Counted from the first letter of the stretch, positions 12,318 through 23,647 are shown. The stretch is DNA of 64,000 nt from Viola odorata (GCA_963691705.1 OY829542.1:30428579-30492578), one strand, 5' to 3'. Program-made: numbers and translations. The notes: a model not told the origin generated them from the letters alone.

Positions 12318-14346
12318 CTAAAGAACGTTGTAGGGTCTAGTGCCTTGCTCGTCTTCCATGCTGATCACATAGAAATCGGCCGAGAAGAGGAGACTGCCTA
12401 CTTGGACTAGGACGTCCTCAATAATACCTTCCGGATAGATTACTAATCGATCCGCTAATTGGATGATGACTCGAGTTGTCTTTAGTGGTCCAAGGCACAG
12501 TCTGGTGAAGATCGTCAAGGGCAATACGTTGATACCTACGCCTAAGTCACACATAGCTTTTCCAATGTCAGTGCCCCCAAGTTTGCAAGGGATGGTAAAC
12601 ATTCCTGGATCTGCACACTTTGGAGGGATTTTCCTTTGAATAACAACGGATACATTAATGCCCACACTGATCTTGTTCACGCCTGCTAACTTACTTTTGT
12701 TAGTGCATAGGGATTTTAGAAACTTAGCATATCGCAGAACATTTTTAATAGCCTGCAAAAGTGGGATGTTAATTTGAACCTTACCGAATAAGTCAAAAAT
12801 TTCTTTTTCCTCTTTGTCTTTTTTCTTTTTGACTAACCTGTGTGGGAATGGAGGTTCGAGGACTTTAATGATGAAGTCTTCAAAGAATTCAGAATTCTTG
12901 TCAATATTAATAGGCGTACCTGGTTTCCTGGAGGTGTAGACCTTTTTCTCTTTTTCGTTAACGGTTTCTACTTCGTTAGCGACAAGGGTGGAATCTGGGT
13001 GTTCAGCTTCTTGGGCAAGCGGCTCTCGGTCAGGTAAGTGTGTGCCACTACGGAGTGTCATTACACAGGCTCCGTATTTAGGGTTGGCTTCTGGCTGTGG
13101 TGGCAACCGTCCTCCATTCTTCATCTCTTTTACCTCTGTAGATAAAATACCCAATTGTTTTTGAATATCAAGGATAAGAGTGTGTAAGTTTGGTACCTCA
13201 GCGACTTGGGGTGGAGGCCCCATGGGTCCTTGGGGAGCCTGGTACTTATATTGCTGATTGTTGGGGTAGTTGGGTCGAGGTCAGAAATTCTGAATGTTGA
13301 AAGGTGACTGCTGCTGATTCTGGAATGGATTCTATGGTTGTGGTTGGTTTGGAACAGGCTGTTGTTGTTGTTGGTTATTGCCATAACTCAGATTTGGATG
13401 TCGCCAGCCATTATTGTAGTTTTGTGTGTAAGGCTCGTATTTCCTAGGGGCTCCATTATAATTCCCTATGGCATTCACCTCTATTTCATCTGGGATGTGT
13501 GGGCAAGCGTCTGTGGGGTGGTCGGTGAAGTTGCAAAATACGCATGCCTTGATCTGCACGGGCTGGCCGCTGTATATGTTCTGAAGCATTCTAGTAATGG
13601 TGGTAAGTTGATTTTCCATTGCAGCAGATCGAGCGTCATGAGTTGTAGTGGGCAGTAGGTCCAAATGTACAGCATTCTTAGCCATTAACTCTAGAAGAGC
13701 TTTGGCGTCTAGGGGGGTTAGGGCAAGAAGGGAGCCGTAGCTGGCTGCATCAATTAATTCTTTGCTGTGCCCTCGCAATCCCTCATAGAAATACTGTAGG
13801 AGGGCGTGGTCAGGAATGTTATGTGAGGGGCAGAGCGTCTGTATCTTTTTGTAACGGTCATAGTATTGTCCCAAGTTCTCGGACTCTTTCTACATGATGG
13901 AAACTAACTGCTTCTTTGTAACATTTGCCATAGTGGTGGGATAGTACTTTTCCGTGAAAGCTTTGAACATATCGGCCCAGCTGGTGATTGATAGGGCAGG
14001 GAGGTCATAGAACCAGTTGCGTGCGTCATCTTCAAGCGACCATATAAATGCCCTAAGCTTAGCTTGATTGATGTCCACCTCTGCGGGCTTCAGAGCTTCG
14101 CAAACAGTATGGAGTTGTTGGAGATGTCGAAGTGCACTCTCCTATGGATGCCATGAAACTTAGGTAAATAGTGAAGGACCGATGATTTGATTACCCAATC
14201 GTGGGCTACAACGGGCCATGCTATACACCCTGCGGTGGATTCAGTGGTGGCATTCAGATCTTCTATGGAAGGATTGATGACGGGTGAAGCGTCCACTTCT
14301 CCGTCGTCGGCCATGCTTGTTGATTCGGGGTGGGTGTGATCTTCAG
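12318..14346 (-). pseudogene. Element A gag (main part) and protease, broken
   Basis: Continues the gag that starts at 18526 on the other side of the hAT insertion. Taking one copy of the 8-bp duplication, 175 + 32 nt brings the frame exactly to MADDGEVDASPV (14314). Damage: a frameshift near 14150, TAG at 13890-13892 (glutamine in Athila B), TAG at 13332-13334, a TGA near 13280, and a one-base loss around 12318 inside the GRPF motif of the protease. Gag features: AKLRAFIWSLEDDARNWFYDL and EKYYPTTMANVTKKQL, then the knuckle-like CVFCNFTDHPTDACP. The protease has AMCDLGVGINVLPL, where Athila normally has CDLGAG. Downstream of the shift the frame resumes with MLDAMRFPSEFSSLNF (12225). Confidence 0.87.
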
Positions 14347-14354
14347 CTGCTAGG
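14347..14354. repeat. hAT target-site duplication, left copy
   Basis: CTGCTAGG, identical to 18352-18359. Eight-bp duplications are the hAT signature. Confidence 0.95.
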
Positions 14355-14373
14355 TAGAGCTGTTCAACGGTTA
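14355..14373. repeat. hAT terminal inverted repeat, left
   Basis: TAGAGCTGTTCAACGGTTA, 19 of 19 matching the complement of 18333-18351. Confidence 0.95.
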
Positions 14374-14981
14374 ACCGAAACCGAAACCGATAACCGAAGT
14401 TTCAGTTTCGGTTAACCGAACATCCTAAAATATGAAACCAAAACCGAACCGAAGTTTTATTAACCGAAAATCGAAAACCGAAATTTATAACGGTTCGGTT
14501 TTCGGAATAACCGAACTTCCGAATTATGCAATTGCATGCAACCTGTTTTTTTTCTTCCTGCACACACACTCCAAATTCCAAATAATTTAACCCCCACCTG
14601 TACACTCCAAAATGCCAAATAATTATACAATCACCCACCTGCACACTCCAAAATTCTAAATAATTATACAATCCAAATAATTCTACAATCCAAAATTCCA
14701 AATACATAATTAATCCATTCCTGCACAGTGCACACACACTCTAAATAATTATACAATCCAAGATTCCAAATACATAAATTAAGCAATCCAAATTTCAAAC
14801 TCCATAATTATACAATCCAAACTCCATAGTTTAAACAAAACTCCATAATTTAAACATAGCAATTAAAATCAGAATTCAGAAATTTAAACAAAGCACAATT
14901 CAGATTGAATGTTGACAGATATGGCTAGAGCCTAGAGCTGCTGCTGCTGATTGAATGTTGCCTTGTTCTCCAAATCAGAAA
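14374..14981. other. hAT left subterminal region and transposase 3' flank
   Basis: The first 150 bp hold repeated AACCGAA/TTCGGTT strings in both directions, likely transposase binding sites. The rest is AT-rich with degenerate short repeats around ATAATTATACAATCCAAA-like units (14600-14830). No open frame with family resemblance. Confidence 0.6.
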
Positions 14982-17261
14982 TCACAATTCAGTGATTGTA
15001 TTCTCCGTTCCTGCATACTCTGTAAATAATGAAATAAATACAATTAGAATTAGAAACTAAAAGACTTATAAACATTAAACAAGAAGACAACATGCAAAAA
15101 AAACATTACCAATTTCCCACTTGTCAAGATCAGCAATGTTTTCTTCAACTTTGATCTCTTCTCTGGATCTTCTAAACCAATCTTGTGAGCAAATTATAGA
15201 TTGCACAACTCCAGGAGCTAGTGAGCTCCTAAAGTAATCCAAAACTCTTCCTCCTGTGCTGAATGCTGATTCTGAACCAAATGTGGAAACAGGGACAGCT
15301 AACACATCCCTTGCCATTCTTGACAAAATCGGATACCTAGGGGAATGCTTCTTCCACCAATCTAGAATACAAAACCCCTCTTCATCTTTGAGCACATCTT
15401 CTTGCAAAAACAACTCCAATTCAGACCTATTCCTATATGCCCCAGCTTCTGACCTTAACCTTTTGAATCTTAATTTTCTCTCATTTTTCAACTCGTCTCC
15501 CTCTTCATTGTGTATTGTTGTAACATCACTGCCACTTCTTGATGTTTCTACACTCTCATTAGTTGTCTTCTTTGGATCATAAATCTCACAATAAGCGACA
15601 TAAAGCCGCTTCATATCATCCCTCACCTTCTGCCCCAAAGTCTCACCAATAATCTCATCATGCAAATCAACCAACACAAGTTCTACAAATTCAATTTTGT
15701 GCCTTGGGTCAAGCACTTCAGCAATATAGAACAAAGAATTGAACTTGCTAATGTCACCCCAATACTTATTGTACTTCGTAAACATTGCACTAGCTAAAAG
15801 ACTTAGGTCCAAATCATTACTCTGTTTCCATTTTTTTAGCAAACATGCAACATTCGTTACCTCTTCAAAATAAGCATTCGAGGTGACATACTTTGACCCA
15901 GATACAAAACATGTCAAGTCATAAAAGTATTTAAGAAACCTACACAATCTCCTAGCAACAACCCAATCCTCTTCAGTAGGTAACCCCCACAAATTGTCAT
16001 CTTCATTTTCATCTTCTGACTTTTCAATGATTTCATTGTCCTTATTTGACACTCGTTTACTTAGCTCAATATTAAAAAATGGATCCACATGAACATATGC
16101 CTCAAATGCCTTTTCAAATTTACATGCAGCTTCTAACATCAAATAGGTAGAATTCCACCTAGTACTCACATCTAAGCGCAACCCAGAACTTGTATCAATC
16201 TTCTCTTTTTCAGCACACAACATAAACTTCTCCAACCTAGATGGGGATTGCCTCACATATCTAACAGCTTCTCTAATTTTGCAAACAGATTCACCTAATG
16301 TTTTGAGACCATTTTGCACCATTAAATTCAAGATATGAGCAATACACCTCACATGCATAAATTCCCCACCTAAAATGCTAGTACCCCACTGAACAGTTTT
16401 TTTCTTAATGTGTGCAACTACCCCAGTATTAGAGCTAGCATTATCAACTGTAATAGTGAAAACCTTGTCAATCCCCCACTCTACCAAACATAACTCAAGT
16501 GCCCTCCCTATTGCATCACCCTTATGACTACTTATTGGACAAAAATTCAAGATTCTTTTGTTCAATTTCCATTCATTGTCAATAAAATGTGCAGTTACGC
16601 ACATATAATTAATTCTTTGAATGGAGGTCCAAGTATCAGTGGTAATACACACTCTTTGGCAGTTTTTAGCAAAAAATTTGACAAGTCTTTTTTTCTCATC
16701 AAGATACAGTTGATAACAGAACCTGGAAATAGTTGACCTAGAAGGCACCTTAAACCTTATTTGTGCTGCTGCCATAAAATCTCTTAACCCAGGCCTCTCT
16801 ACAAAACTAAAGGAAAGTTCCTCGGTAATTAACATCTTACCTAAGGCCTTTATACAAGCATCCTGATCAAATCTCCAAGTTCCTACACCCTTACCCCAAC
16901 AATCATTTACACTCCTATCAATTTCTGTTTGTCTAGAGTCAGATGAGTGTGGTACTTCTTTACAATGTTTCATATGATTCTTCAAAGCAGCAGTACCATG
17001 TGTTTTAGAGTTACAATTGATTTCGGCAGCACAGAATTTGCACTTACCTTTTCGCTCCCCATCTTCACTCTCAAATTTGTCAAATTGCAACCATGCTGTA
17101 GATCTTGGAGCTATGGCCTTTCTCCTTTTTGGTTTCTGTAATATTGTTGTTACAGAATCTATGGGAGCAATAGAAGCAGCTGCTGGTACAGTAGAACCTG
17201 TGGGAGCAATGTCAACGTCAAGTGACTGAACTTGCTCTTGTGAAGGAGTCACAGTCTCCAT
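14982..17261 (-). CDS. hAT transposase, full length (unspliced stop at 15075)
   Basis: Cut-and-paste transposase. The ATG at 17261 gives 728 residues if read without splicing to the stop at 15075; the frame upstream of it offers only a TTG. Order: BED zinc finger near residues 45-100 (STAWLQFDKF, CKFC, LKNHMKHC), catalytic core with ITTDTWTS and TVDNASSNTG, a tryptophan-bearing VSTRWNSTYLML, and the C-terminal hAT dimerisation domain (ILDWWKKHSPRYPILSRMARDVLA, SESAFSTGGRVLD, SSLAPGVVQSIICSQDWFR). A plausible 90-bp intron (donor GT at 15109, acceptor AG at 15020) would replace the last residues and end at TGA 14982-14984. A 5' UTR intron (17279-17779, GTAAGT to TTTCAG) is also visible. No internal stop or frameshift. 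Reading-frame intactness and perfect ends suggest a young copy. Confidence 0.92.
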
Positions 17262-17278
17262 TTGGAATTGGATAAAAG

Positions 17279-17779
17279 CTGAAACAAAAACCAACTAAAT
17301 AAGTAATTGAAAATTTGAAATATCTATGATAGAAAAATAAAAATTAACAAGTAACTTAGGAGTTAGTTAGGACTGCCGAATTTAACACCTAATTAATCAT
17401 TCAACAAAACCTGTAATTACCAAGGAAATCATCTTGTAAGTTCTTACAGGCTTCATTTATTACAGCATAAACATAACTTCGTTTTGAAATTGTAACCCGT
17501 ATATGGTTGAAATAAGAAGAGCAAAATCAATTTGCAGCAAGAAGCTCACAATTTAATTACCGTTTTCCAGAAATAAACCCAGAAAGCAATAGGTATATCC
17601 GTAAATGGTTGAAATAAGAAGAGCAAAATCAATCATAAACCAAACTGAATTAACAAGTAACTTAGGAGTTAGGACTGCCGAGTTTTACACCTAATTAATC
17701 ACCTAATTAATCACACAAATGAATGGAAAAAATCATCAAAATTAGAGATTTAGGGTTTATAATTTCTAAGAAAACTTAC
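17279..17779 (-). other. Predicted 5' UTR intron of hAT transposase
   Basis: The minus strand has a strong donor (ATTG/GTAAGTTTTC) at 17779 and an acceptor (TTTTTGTTTCAG) ending at 17279, just before the transposase ATG. Inside are two pairs of direct repeats: 17345-17400 with 17650-17700, and 17505-17531 with 17607-17633. Confidence 0.55.
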
Positions 17780-18332
17780 CAATACTAGTGTGGAGGAGGA
17801 GGCGGTGGGTGGTGGAAGGCTGGAAGCAGCGTCGTCGTCGACTGACCAGTGACGACAGACGGACAGAGTCACGGAGCGAGAGAGGAGACGGAGAGCGACT
17901 GACAGTGACGAGGACTGAGGGATAGAGCGAGGAGAGGAGAGGGAAAGCTCGGAGAGTCGGAGGCGGTGGGTGGTACTGGTGGTCCGGTGGACCTCGTGGT
18001 GGTGGATGAGGCGGTTGTTTGTTGCCGATTAGGTGTTGGATGAGGATTTTGACTATTGGGGCTGCGCGAAAGGGAGAGAGTGAGAGGAGAAGAGATATCC
18101 GTCAGATTTAGGAAATTAGGAAGGGAATGGAAATTTTGTAAAAAAAATATATTATATAGTGTGTGCAAAAGTTCGGTTAGTTCGGTTAACCGAACTTTTG
18201 CGAATAAATTTCGAAACCGAACCGTATTTAATTTCGGTTTTTGGGTAACTGAAACCGAAATAACCGAAACCGAAATTCCGTAACCGAACTACCGAAAGTT
18301 CGGTTTCGGAATTTCGGTTCTTCGGTTATCCC
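17780..18332 (-). other. hAT 5' leader and right subterminal region
   Basis: GC-rich leader (17790-18070) upstream of the predicted donor, then an AT-rich stretch and a cluster of AACCGAA/TTCGGTT motifs (18170-18332). The transposase promoter should lie here; I see no certain TATA box. Confidence 0.5.
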
Positions 18333-18351
18333 TAACCGTTGAACAGCTCTA
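18333..18351. repeat. hAT terminal inverted repeat, right
   Basis: Complement of the left repeat, 19 of 19 identical. Confidence 0.95.
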
Positions 18352-18359
18352 CTGCTAGG
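18352..18359. repeat. hAT target-site duplication, right copy
   Basis: CTGCTAGG, identical to 14347-14354. Confidence 0.95.
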
Positions 18360-18526
18360 TCAAACTGTTCGTCGTGAGCGGGAGGTTCCAAGTGATCAGG
18401 GGGGTCAGGTGAATTTGATGTAGGATTTGCAGATTGACGTTGCTTAGCTGATGCACGAGCTAATCTTTCTAATCTCTTGATTTCTGGGTCGTACAACAGT
18501 AGAGTTATCTTAGATGACCTGGTCAT
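18352..18526 (-). pseudogene. Element A gag N-terminus, cut off by hAT
   Basis: ATG at 18526 opens MTRSSKITLLLYDPEIKR. The start resembles those of Athila B (MTRRSAPDLLPLDLEL at 41311) and E (58770). After about 58 residues it runs into the hAT end. Across a precise excision the frame continues into the piece beginning at 14346. The short tail read into the transposon is not native. Confidence 0.85.
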
Positions 18527-18557
18527 ACAAAAAGAAAGAGAGAGTTAATATCGTCAA

Positions 18558-18575
18558 TCCCTAGTAACGACGCCA
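18558..18575 (-). other. Element A primer binding site (tRNA-Asp type)
   Basis: TGGCGTCGTTACTAGGGA, six bases after the LTR end. The consensus complement of the plant tRNA-Asp 3' end, seen intact in Athila B, is TGGCGCCGTTGCCGGGGA. The four mismatches are all C-to-T or G-to-A. Confidence 0.85.
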
Positions 18576-18580
18576 AAATT

Positions 18581-19938
18581 TGATCGGTTGTCGAACCCGT
18601 CAAAAATAATAAGAAAAACCTACAGTCAAGCACAATAAATTGTGTATAGTGGCAACAACGTCGAACACAGGGATTGAGGGTTAACACTCTGATTAATTTG
18701 TAAGACAGAGGAGTCCAAAATAGAGAAGTAACAAAAGGGGGTTTTTGATTGGTTGTTTTGTTTTGTGATTGTCTAAATTAACAAATAACAAAGATAGAAG
18801 GAATAAGAGATCAATAAAGAGAGGATTCTCGGTAAGAATCTGTATCCAGTTGCAATAATGGTCAGCCGATCATTAGTGTAAGTGTTGTCTACCCCGAGCC
18901 GATAGGCGCGCTATGGGGACCAAGTACGCTTAGGTCCCCTGCTTTCCTTCGTAATAGAAGCTACCCCAAGGTACGCTTATGGGGTAACCTTGACAGTCCG
19001 CCGTCCTCCAAGGTACGCTTATGGAGACAACACTCGGCTGCCCATGAAGAGGAGGTAAGACGCGTCTCGGGCGAGACACTCTGTACGCTCGAGGCTCTGC
19101 CCAAACGATCCGTTTAATCCAACTAGAAGAGACCAGGATCCCGATTACCTCCAGAATGGTTATCTGCTTTTACCCTGCAGCTTCGCGTTAGGTATAACCA
19201 TAAAGTCGATTATAAAACTCTAAGTCAACTACTAGTTGATCAAGCTTGTAATTAATCCTAGGGTTTTTGACAATTTAATATTAAACAAGATAGATATTAG
19301 CTTGGGACATGTGAAGCATAGTTTTGACCTCACGACTTCCCCTTTGCAATCTTCAATCGATTCTCACCAAGAATGGGAGAGTTAGCCGCTCATATTAAAA
19401 GTAAAAATAAGTAAACAATAGAATTGCATAATTGAAATAAAAGGAATAGAGAAGAAGAAGAAATCCTATTAATTACCGGCCGGAGCAAAGCTCCGATTTA
19501 TTGAAAGGGAACAAGAGTGCCAACGACAGAAGTAGCGTCTTTTCTGAAGGGAAGAGAAGAGATGCTAAAAACCTAATTGCTAAAGATATAAATAGTCTTT
19601 TACAAATAAAACTCCTAATCCAACTAGAAGTTAATCTTCCTAAACCGTCTTCAACTGCAACAAGGATTCTCGCGGGAATTAATTGGAGCACGTCCGATAT
19701 TTCCTTTTGCGTTTGTTTCCTTCTTTCGCTAGAACTCTGCTGCCTTCTGTGAACATCCAGCTGCAAGGCCCAGCTGCTCCATTCCTTCCCGCAAGCGATA
19801 GAAAACGCTTCTATTTGTATTCTCCTCCTAAATAGCCAAGATCTGTGAAAAGTAAAGAAACACAACACCATAAGTAGCATCATGATCTAAAAAGGCATAT
19901 AAAAGAGGGGAGAATAATGGATATTAAACGCTCTATCA
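18581..19938 (-). repeat. Element A 5' LTR
   Basis: 1358 bp, starting TGATAGAG at 19938 and ending CGATCA at 18581, followed by AATTTTGGCG as in the other Athila copies. The part from about 19030 outward is repeated at 3569-4475. The 5-bp target sequence at the outer end would be ATGTC (19939-19943). Confidence 0.9.
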
Positions 19939-20448
19939 ATGTCTTAGGCTACTGGAGGCTTGTGGCGACTTTTGCTTGATCCTATGCTCGTAACATTATA
20001 GACCCGAGCTTTTAGTCTTTTTGGCATTAGTTAGGTAGTGTGGTAATAGATGTATTTTGTTTAGTTTAAGGTTAGTGGGGAAATTATAGAAAAAAGAAGA
20101 TACTTTGGTCCCCTTCAGCACTACGTCGAGTTTATAAAAAAAAACTATTTGGTATTTGGTAAAGAGTATCAGACTATGGTTTTCGCAAAATTAAGATTTT
20201 GAAGAAGTTAGGAATTGATGCTTCCTCAAAGCACAATTTTAAAAAATACGCTGATGATTTTTATACTTCTTCTTAGCTCTAAAAGATAAAGCTCTTTGCA
20301 AAAGATCACTTTCATTATTGGTTTGACCCATAACAAACAATAAATAGCACAAAGTTGGTTAGAGTTATATCTTAAGACTAACAATAGACTAGTTAAAGAA
20401 GAAGAAATTAACTACAACATTTTTGTACAAACAATTAAATATTAGAAA
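19939..20448. other. Unassigned sequence right of Athila A
   Basis: About 510 bp without a gene I recognise. AT-rich and full of stops in all frames. It could be degraded LINE body or older repeat. Confidence 0.4.
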
Positions 20449-21477
20449 TATTCGGTGAAAAGTGGCTACCACAAACTCCTACAGGATAATATAACTAGTG
20501 GTGGTCAACCTGCTATATATGGTTTCTAGTGGACATTTTTGTGGAAACTCCAAATCCCTCCAAAGATTAAGATCTTCACGTGGAGGCTGCTTCATAACGG
20601 TCTACCGACGAAGGCGAATCTAATATAGTGAGGCATTGGGGTTGAAGACAGATGTCCTTGCTGTCAACAAGCGGTAGAGACATCAGATCACCTTTTCTTA
20701 CATTGTGTTGTGTCGGTCGACATTTGGAGGTCAAGTCATGTATCATCTCTTTGCTTGTTTACTCACAACACAACAATCAGTGAATGGTTGGGTGGACTAA
20801 AGGCCAATATTCCGACTGCACTGATGGAAGATGTGGTCTCCATCCTATGGGTTATGTGGAACTGTAGAAATGACCACGTCTTCAATTCGATCGTGTCGTC
20901 TACACAAGAGGTCCTGTTCCGTAGAGCTTGTCTGCTGGAAGACTACAAAGTGGTTAATGCGCGGAATTTAAAGGAAGATGGCTCTACCATATTCGATGCA
21001 GCGACCACTTGGACTCACCCTAGTGTTGGGGTGCTTTGCCTAAATATAGATGCAGCGGTGGGACCAACCCGTACTGGATTGGGTATCATTGCCCAGGATG
21101 GAAGCGACAGATGTATTTTTTCAGCTACTGAATGCATCCAAAATCGAATGGAGGTAGCTGTGGCGGAAGGTTTAGCTGTCAGAAGAGCACTTAGTATGGC
21201 TCGCTAACGTGGATATGATCGAATTAAGATCCAGTCAGATTGTCTGGAGTTAGTTCTGGCCATCGGAGCCAGATCGCAGACCCACTCCAGTTTGGGAGTG
21301 ATTGTAGATGACATTAATCAGCTTGCTCAACCGTTCGGTTTATGTAAATTTATCCATGTTAGAAGGTCGGCTAATGTAGTTGCTCACACTCTTGCGAGGA
21401 GAGCTCTTCTGGTAGGACTATTTGAATACTTTGAGGACATATGTCCGATTGACCTTGATTGTACTACGATTTACTAG
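20449..21477 (+). pseudogene. LINE (L1-like) 3' end: zf-RVT and RNase H-like domains
   Basis: Tail of a plant non-LTR retrotransposon ORF2. One frame runs 20449-21477 with stops near 20530, in the pair near 20622-20627, and TAA at 21205-21207. It begins with the YSVKSGYH motif that follows the RT in plant L1-like elements, continues with FTWRLLHNGLPTKANL and the zinc-binding DRCPCCQQAVETSDHLFLHC (zf-RVT), then a linker with ILWVMWNCRNDHVF. The RNase H-like domain follows (VLCLNIDAAVGPTRTGLG, EGLAVRRALSMAR, RIKIQSDCLELV, HVRRSANVVAHTLARRAL). The endonuclease and RT are absent, as in a 5'-truncated copy, and a short A-rich tract (21509-21516) follows the stop. A host RNase H-like gene is less likely given the zf-RVT part. 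Confidence 0.8.
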
Positions 21478-21640
21478 TAATGAAAAGGTCCATTTCAAAA
21501 AAATAAAATTACAAATGACATTAAAAATAGTTGTACCTTCATTAAATCCTTCCAAACCTCTATTGATACTTCAATATTTTTCTAAGAATTTCTATAACTA
21601 GCACCATTTGTTCATTAAGGATTCCCAGACGATTGGTCAT

Positions 21641-21871
21641 TCACCTTAGGGTTTTTTTATGCTTAAAGAAAATGTAGAGTTGATATATTTTAGTTAAAAA
21701 GTTTTTCTTAATTTTCTGCCCTCTAACTTTTTGCTTCTTGAGTATTTCAAGCATCATCTCATCCATTTCTTTATTCCACTTCCCACCCATGTAATACATT
21801 TCCCTCACTTCATATTTTCTGGCTTCTTTTGTGAATTCAGGCGGAATTGTCATTAAACTAAAAGCATGCAA
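21641..21871 (-). pseudogene. Possible Myb/SANT-like fragment of a PIF/Harbinger element
   Basis: A 76-codon frame with GGKWNKEMDEMMLEILKKQKVRGQKI. This resembles the Myb/SANT-like DNA-binding protein that accompanies PIF/Harbinger transposases in plants. The piece lies 170 bp from, and on the same strand as, the next candidate. The match is by eye and short. Confidence 0.3.
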
Positions 21872-22045
21872 CCATTGTTTATAGTAGGGTAACTTTTTCC
21901 TTCCTCTATATCTTGTCTTAATCTCTAACGAAACTTTAATAACAGATGTATCCCATCAACAACAGCAAAGCAAAATTAGTTATAAAGATCATAATATGGT
22001 TCAATAAAATTATATCATACTAATTAATTTTATTAACAGCAAATC

Positions 22046-22282
22046 CTACCTAAAAATATGATAAAACTTTCCTCCACTATGTTTTATTTTCCAGAGGAGT
22101 GATATAGCCAATGGTTGTTTCAAAAATTGGTCCTCGAATGAAATAAATGCTTCAAGTACTTGATTAAAATGATGAATAAATCTCACTGAACGACAAAAAA
22201 AGGAGTAAGTCGAGGCATTAAGACTCCTATATATCATACTTTTTGAGTTTAAATTTGTATCTATTTCTGATACTCTGTCCAT
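22046..22282 (-). pseudogene. Possible PIF/Harbinger transposase fragment
   Basis: The residues RFIHHFNQVLEAFISFEDQFLKQP resemble the segment before the catalytic core of PIF/Harbinger nucleases, where HxFNxVLxAI and FLxxP are typical. The catalytic DDE part is not visible. Flanking sequence is AT-rich and broken. Confidence 0.35.
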
Positions 22283-22591
22283 TCTGAATTGCTTGTATCT
22301 TTTAATTTAACACACATCAATTTTAATCATCATATATGAATATTTATAATTTTTATTATAAAATTATCTTCATTACCCTCCTATAATTACATGTAATGTT
22401 AGGGGTGAATAAGACCCGGACCGATCTAGAAATCGAACCGGAACCCGCTGTTTTTTGACCCGGATCGGATTGGTCCGTTTTTTGTTTTTTTAGACCCGGT
22501 CCAGGCCTTTAACTGCTCAAACCTGGGAACTGGCTCGGCGGCTCGGAGGACCGAAAATATATATATGCACTATAATATCAAAGTTTCCATT

Positions 22592-22645
22592 TGGTTTGAT
22601 GGTTAACTCCTCATATATCATCTTAAAGGGGAGAGATTCAAATCC
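22592..22645 (+). repeat. tRNA-like Pol III promoter, SINE candidate
   Basis: A-box-like TGGTTTGATGG (22592-22602) and B-box-like GATTCAAATCC (22635-22645), 43 bp apart start to start, followed by a T-rich tail. Spacing fits a tRNA-derived SINE head. No cloverleaf or A-tail is certain. Confidence 0.35.
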
Positions 22646-22982
22646 TCTTGGCTCCTAGTTTTTATTTTTCTTTCTTTTTTCCTTCTAAACTTATTTTTTC
22701 CTCTTTCTTTTTTTCTTCTAAACTTAATTAAAAATTCTCATTTCTTTTCTTTTTTTCTTTTAAATAGAAAAAATTATTAAGAAAGTTATATAAGAACTAT
22801 TATGAAGAAAAAACATTTTCTCCGTAGTAAGGACTAAGAAATAAAAAATTTTAATCTTTTTTTTTTCTTTTTAACTTAAGTAAAAGACCTTTTTTTTTTC
22901 CTTTTCATTATTTTAAAATTATTAGGATTTGTTTTTCGTAGTAAGAAATTGAAAATTTTAATATGAGGAAGTAGTATATTAT

Positions 22983-23228
22983 TGTAAATTGTAATAACCA
23001 TTTATATAGTTAATATGTATAAGGTAACACCATTAATTATTAATAATATGGCACATACTAGTCATATTACCATTAATCATTACTATAATATATAGTTATT
23101 GAGGTATATCGTGAATATATGTTTATTTTTCGATATTTTACTTAATAAAAATAGAATTATATTGTTGTAAGAGAGAATCATGTCAATTGTCATAAAATTT
23201 TAAAAAACATAATTACTAATTGTTTAGA
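22983..23228. repeat. AT-rich duplicated block, copy 1
   Basis: Shares long near-identical runs with 23416-23603, for example the stretches starting at 22985 and 23418, and those around 23140-23225 and 23510-23600. Copy 2 is shortened in the middle. Confidence 0.65.
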
Positions 23229-23415
23229 GTTTTATGCTTTTAATTTAAATTTTATTAATGTATTACGCATTACATGAGTATAAGTAATTAACTATAGTAT
23301 TGTTCAATGGTATTTTTTAAGCTCTAAATGTAAGTGATCTAATTTTATCATCCTATGGAGCAGGATTTATTATACTTGAAAATTCTTCGTGTGTATATGT
23401 TAGTCTCGAAAAAAT

Positions 23416-23603
23416 ATATTATTGTAAATTGTAATAGCCATTTATATAGTTAATATGTATAAAGTAAGACTATTAATATGCATATGTTATCTAATATGTT
23501 TATTGTCCAATATTTTACTTAATAAAAAAAGAATTATATTGTTGTAAGAAAAAATCATATTAATTGTCATAAAATTAAAAAATATAATTACTAATTGTTT
23601 AAC
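23416..23603. repeat. AT-rich duplicated block, copy 2
   Basis: Second copy of the block at 22983-23228, with an internal deletion of several tens of bases. Confidence 0.65.
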
Positions 23604-23647
23604 AACTAAACAGTGTGTTTAACAAAAAAGCGGTATGTTTAATGTCA

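Larger units (their letters stand above)
14355..18351 (-). mobile_element. Complete hAT (Ac-like) DNA transposon
   Basis: 3997-bp element with 19-bp perfect terminal inverted repeats, TAGAGCTGTTCAACGGTTA at 14355-14373 and its complement at 18333-18351. Perfect 8-bp target duplications flank it. One full-length transposase is encoded on the minus strand. Subterminal regions (14368-14520 and 18170-18335) are dense in the motif CGGTTAACCGAA and its variants AACCGAAACCGAA, the usual layout of transposase binding sites. It sits in the gag of Athila A and is younger than A. Nothing visible rules out recent activity. Confidence 0.95.
3569..19938 (-). mobile_element. Element A: Athila-type Ty3/gypsy retrotransposon (with nested hAT)
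   Basis: Minus-strand Athila element. Order of transcription: 5' LTR 18581-19938, Asp-tRNA-type primer site 18558-18575, gag and protease 18526-12318 (interrupted by a hAT transposon), RT-RNase H-integrase 12305-9016, third ORF 8550-6545, non-coding tail, polypurine tract 4476-4489, 3' LTR 4475-3569. The 3' LTR is broken by element G, and the missing part should lie left of the window. Over the roughly 900 bp shared by the two LTRs I count about 20 substitutions (near 2%). All three ORFs carry stops or frameshifts, so the copy is not autonomous. Confidence 0.93.

Noticed and set aside
4010..19883. Paired short frames at 4010-4228 and 19473-19883
   Set aside because: Both are LTR copies of Athila A, without codon-level conservation or domains.
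20710..21477. Host RNase H-like domain gene
   Set aside because: The upstream YSVKSGYH and zf-RVT motifs and the A-rich tract after the stop show a LINE tail.
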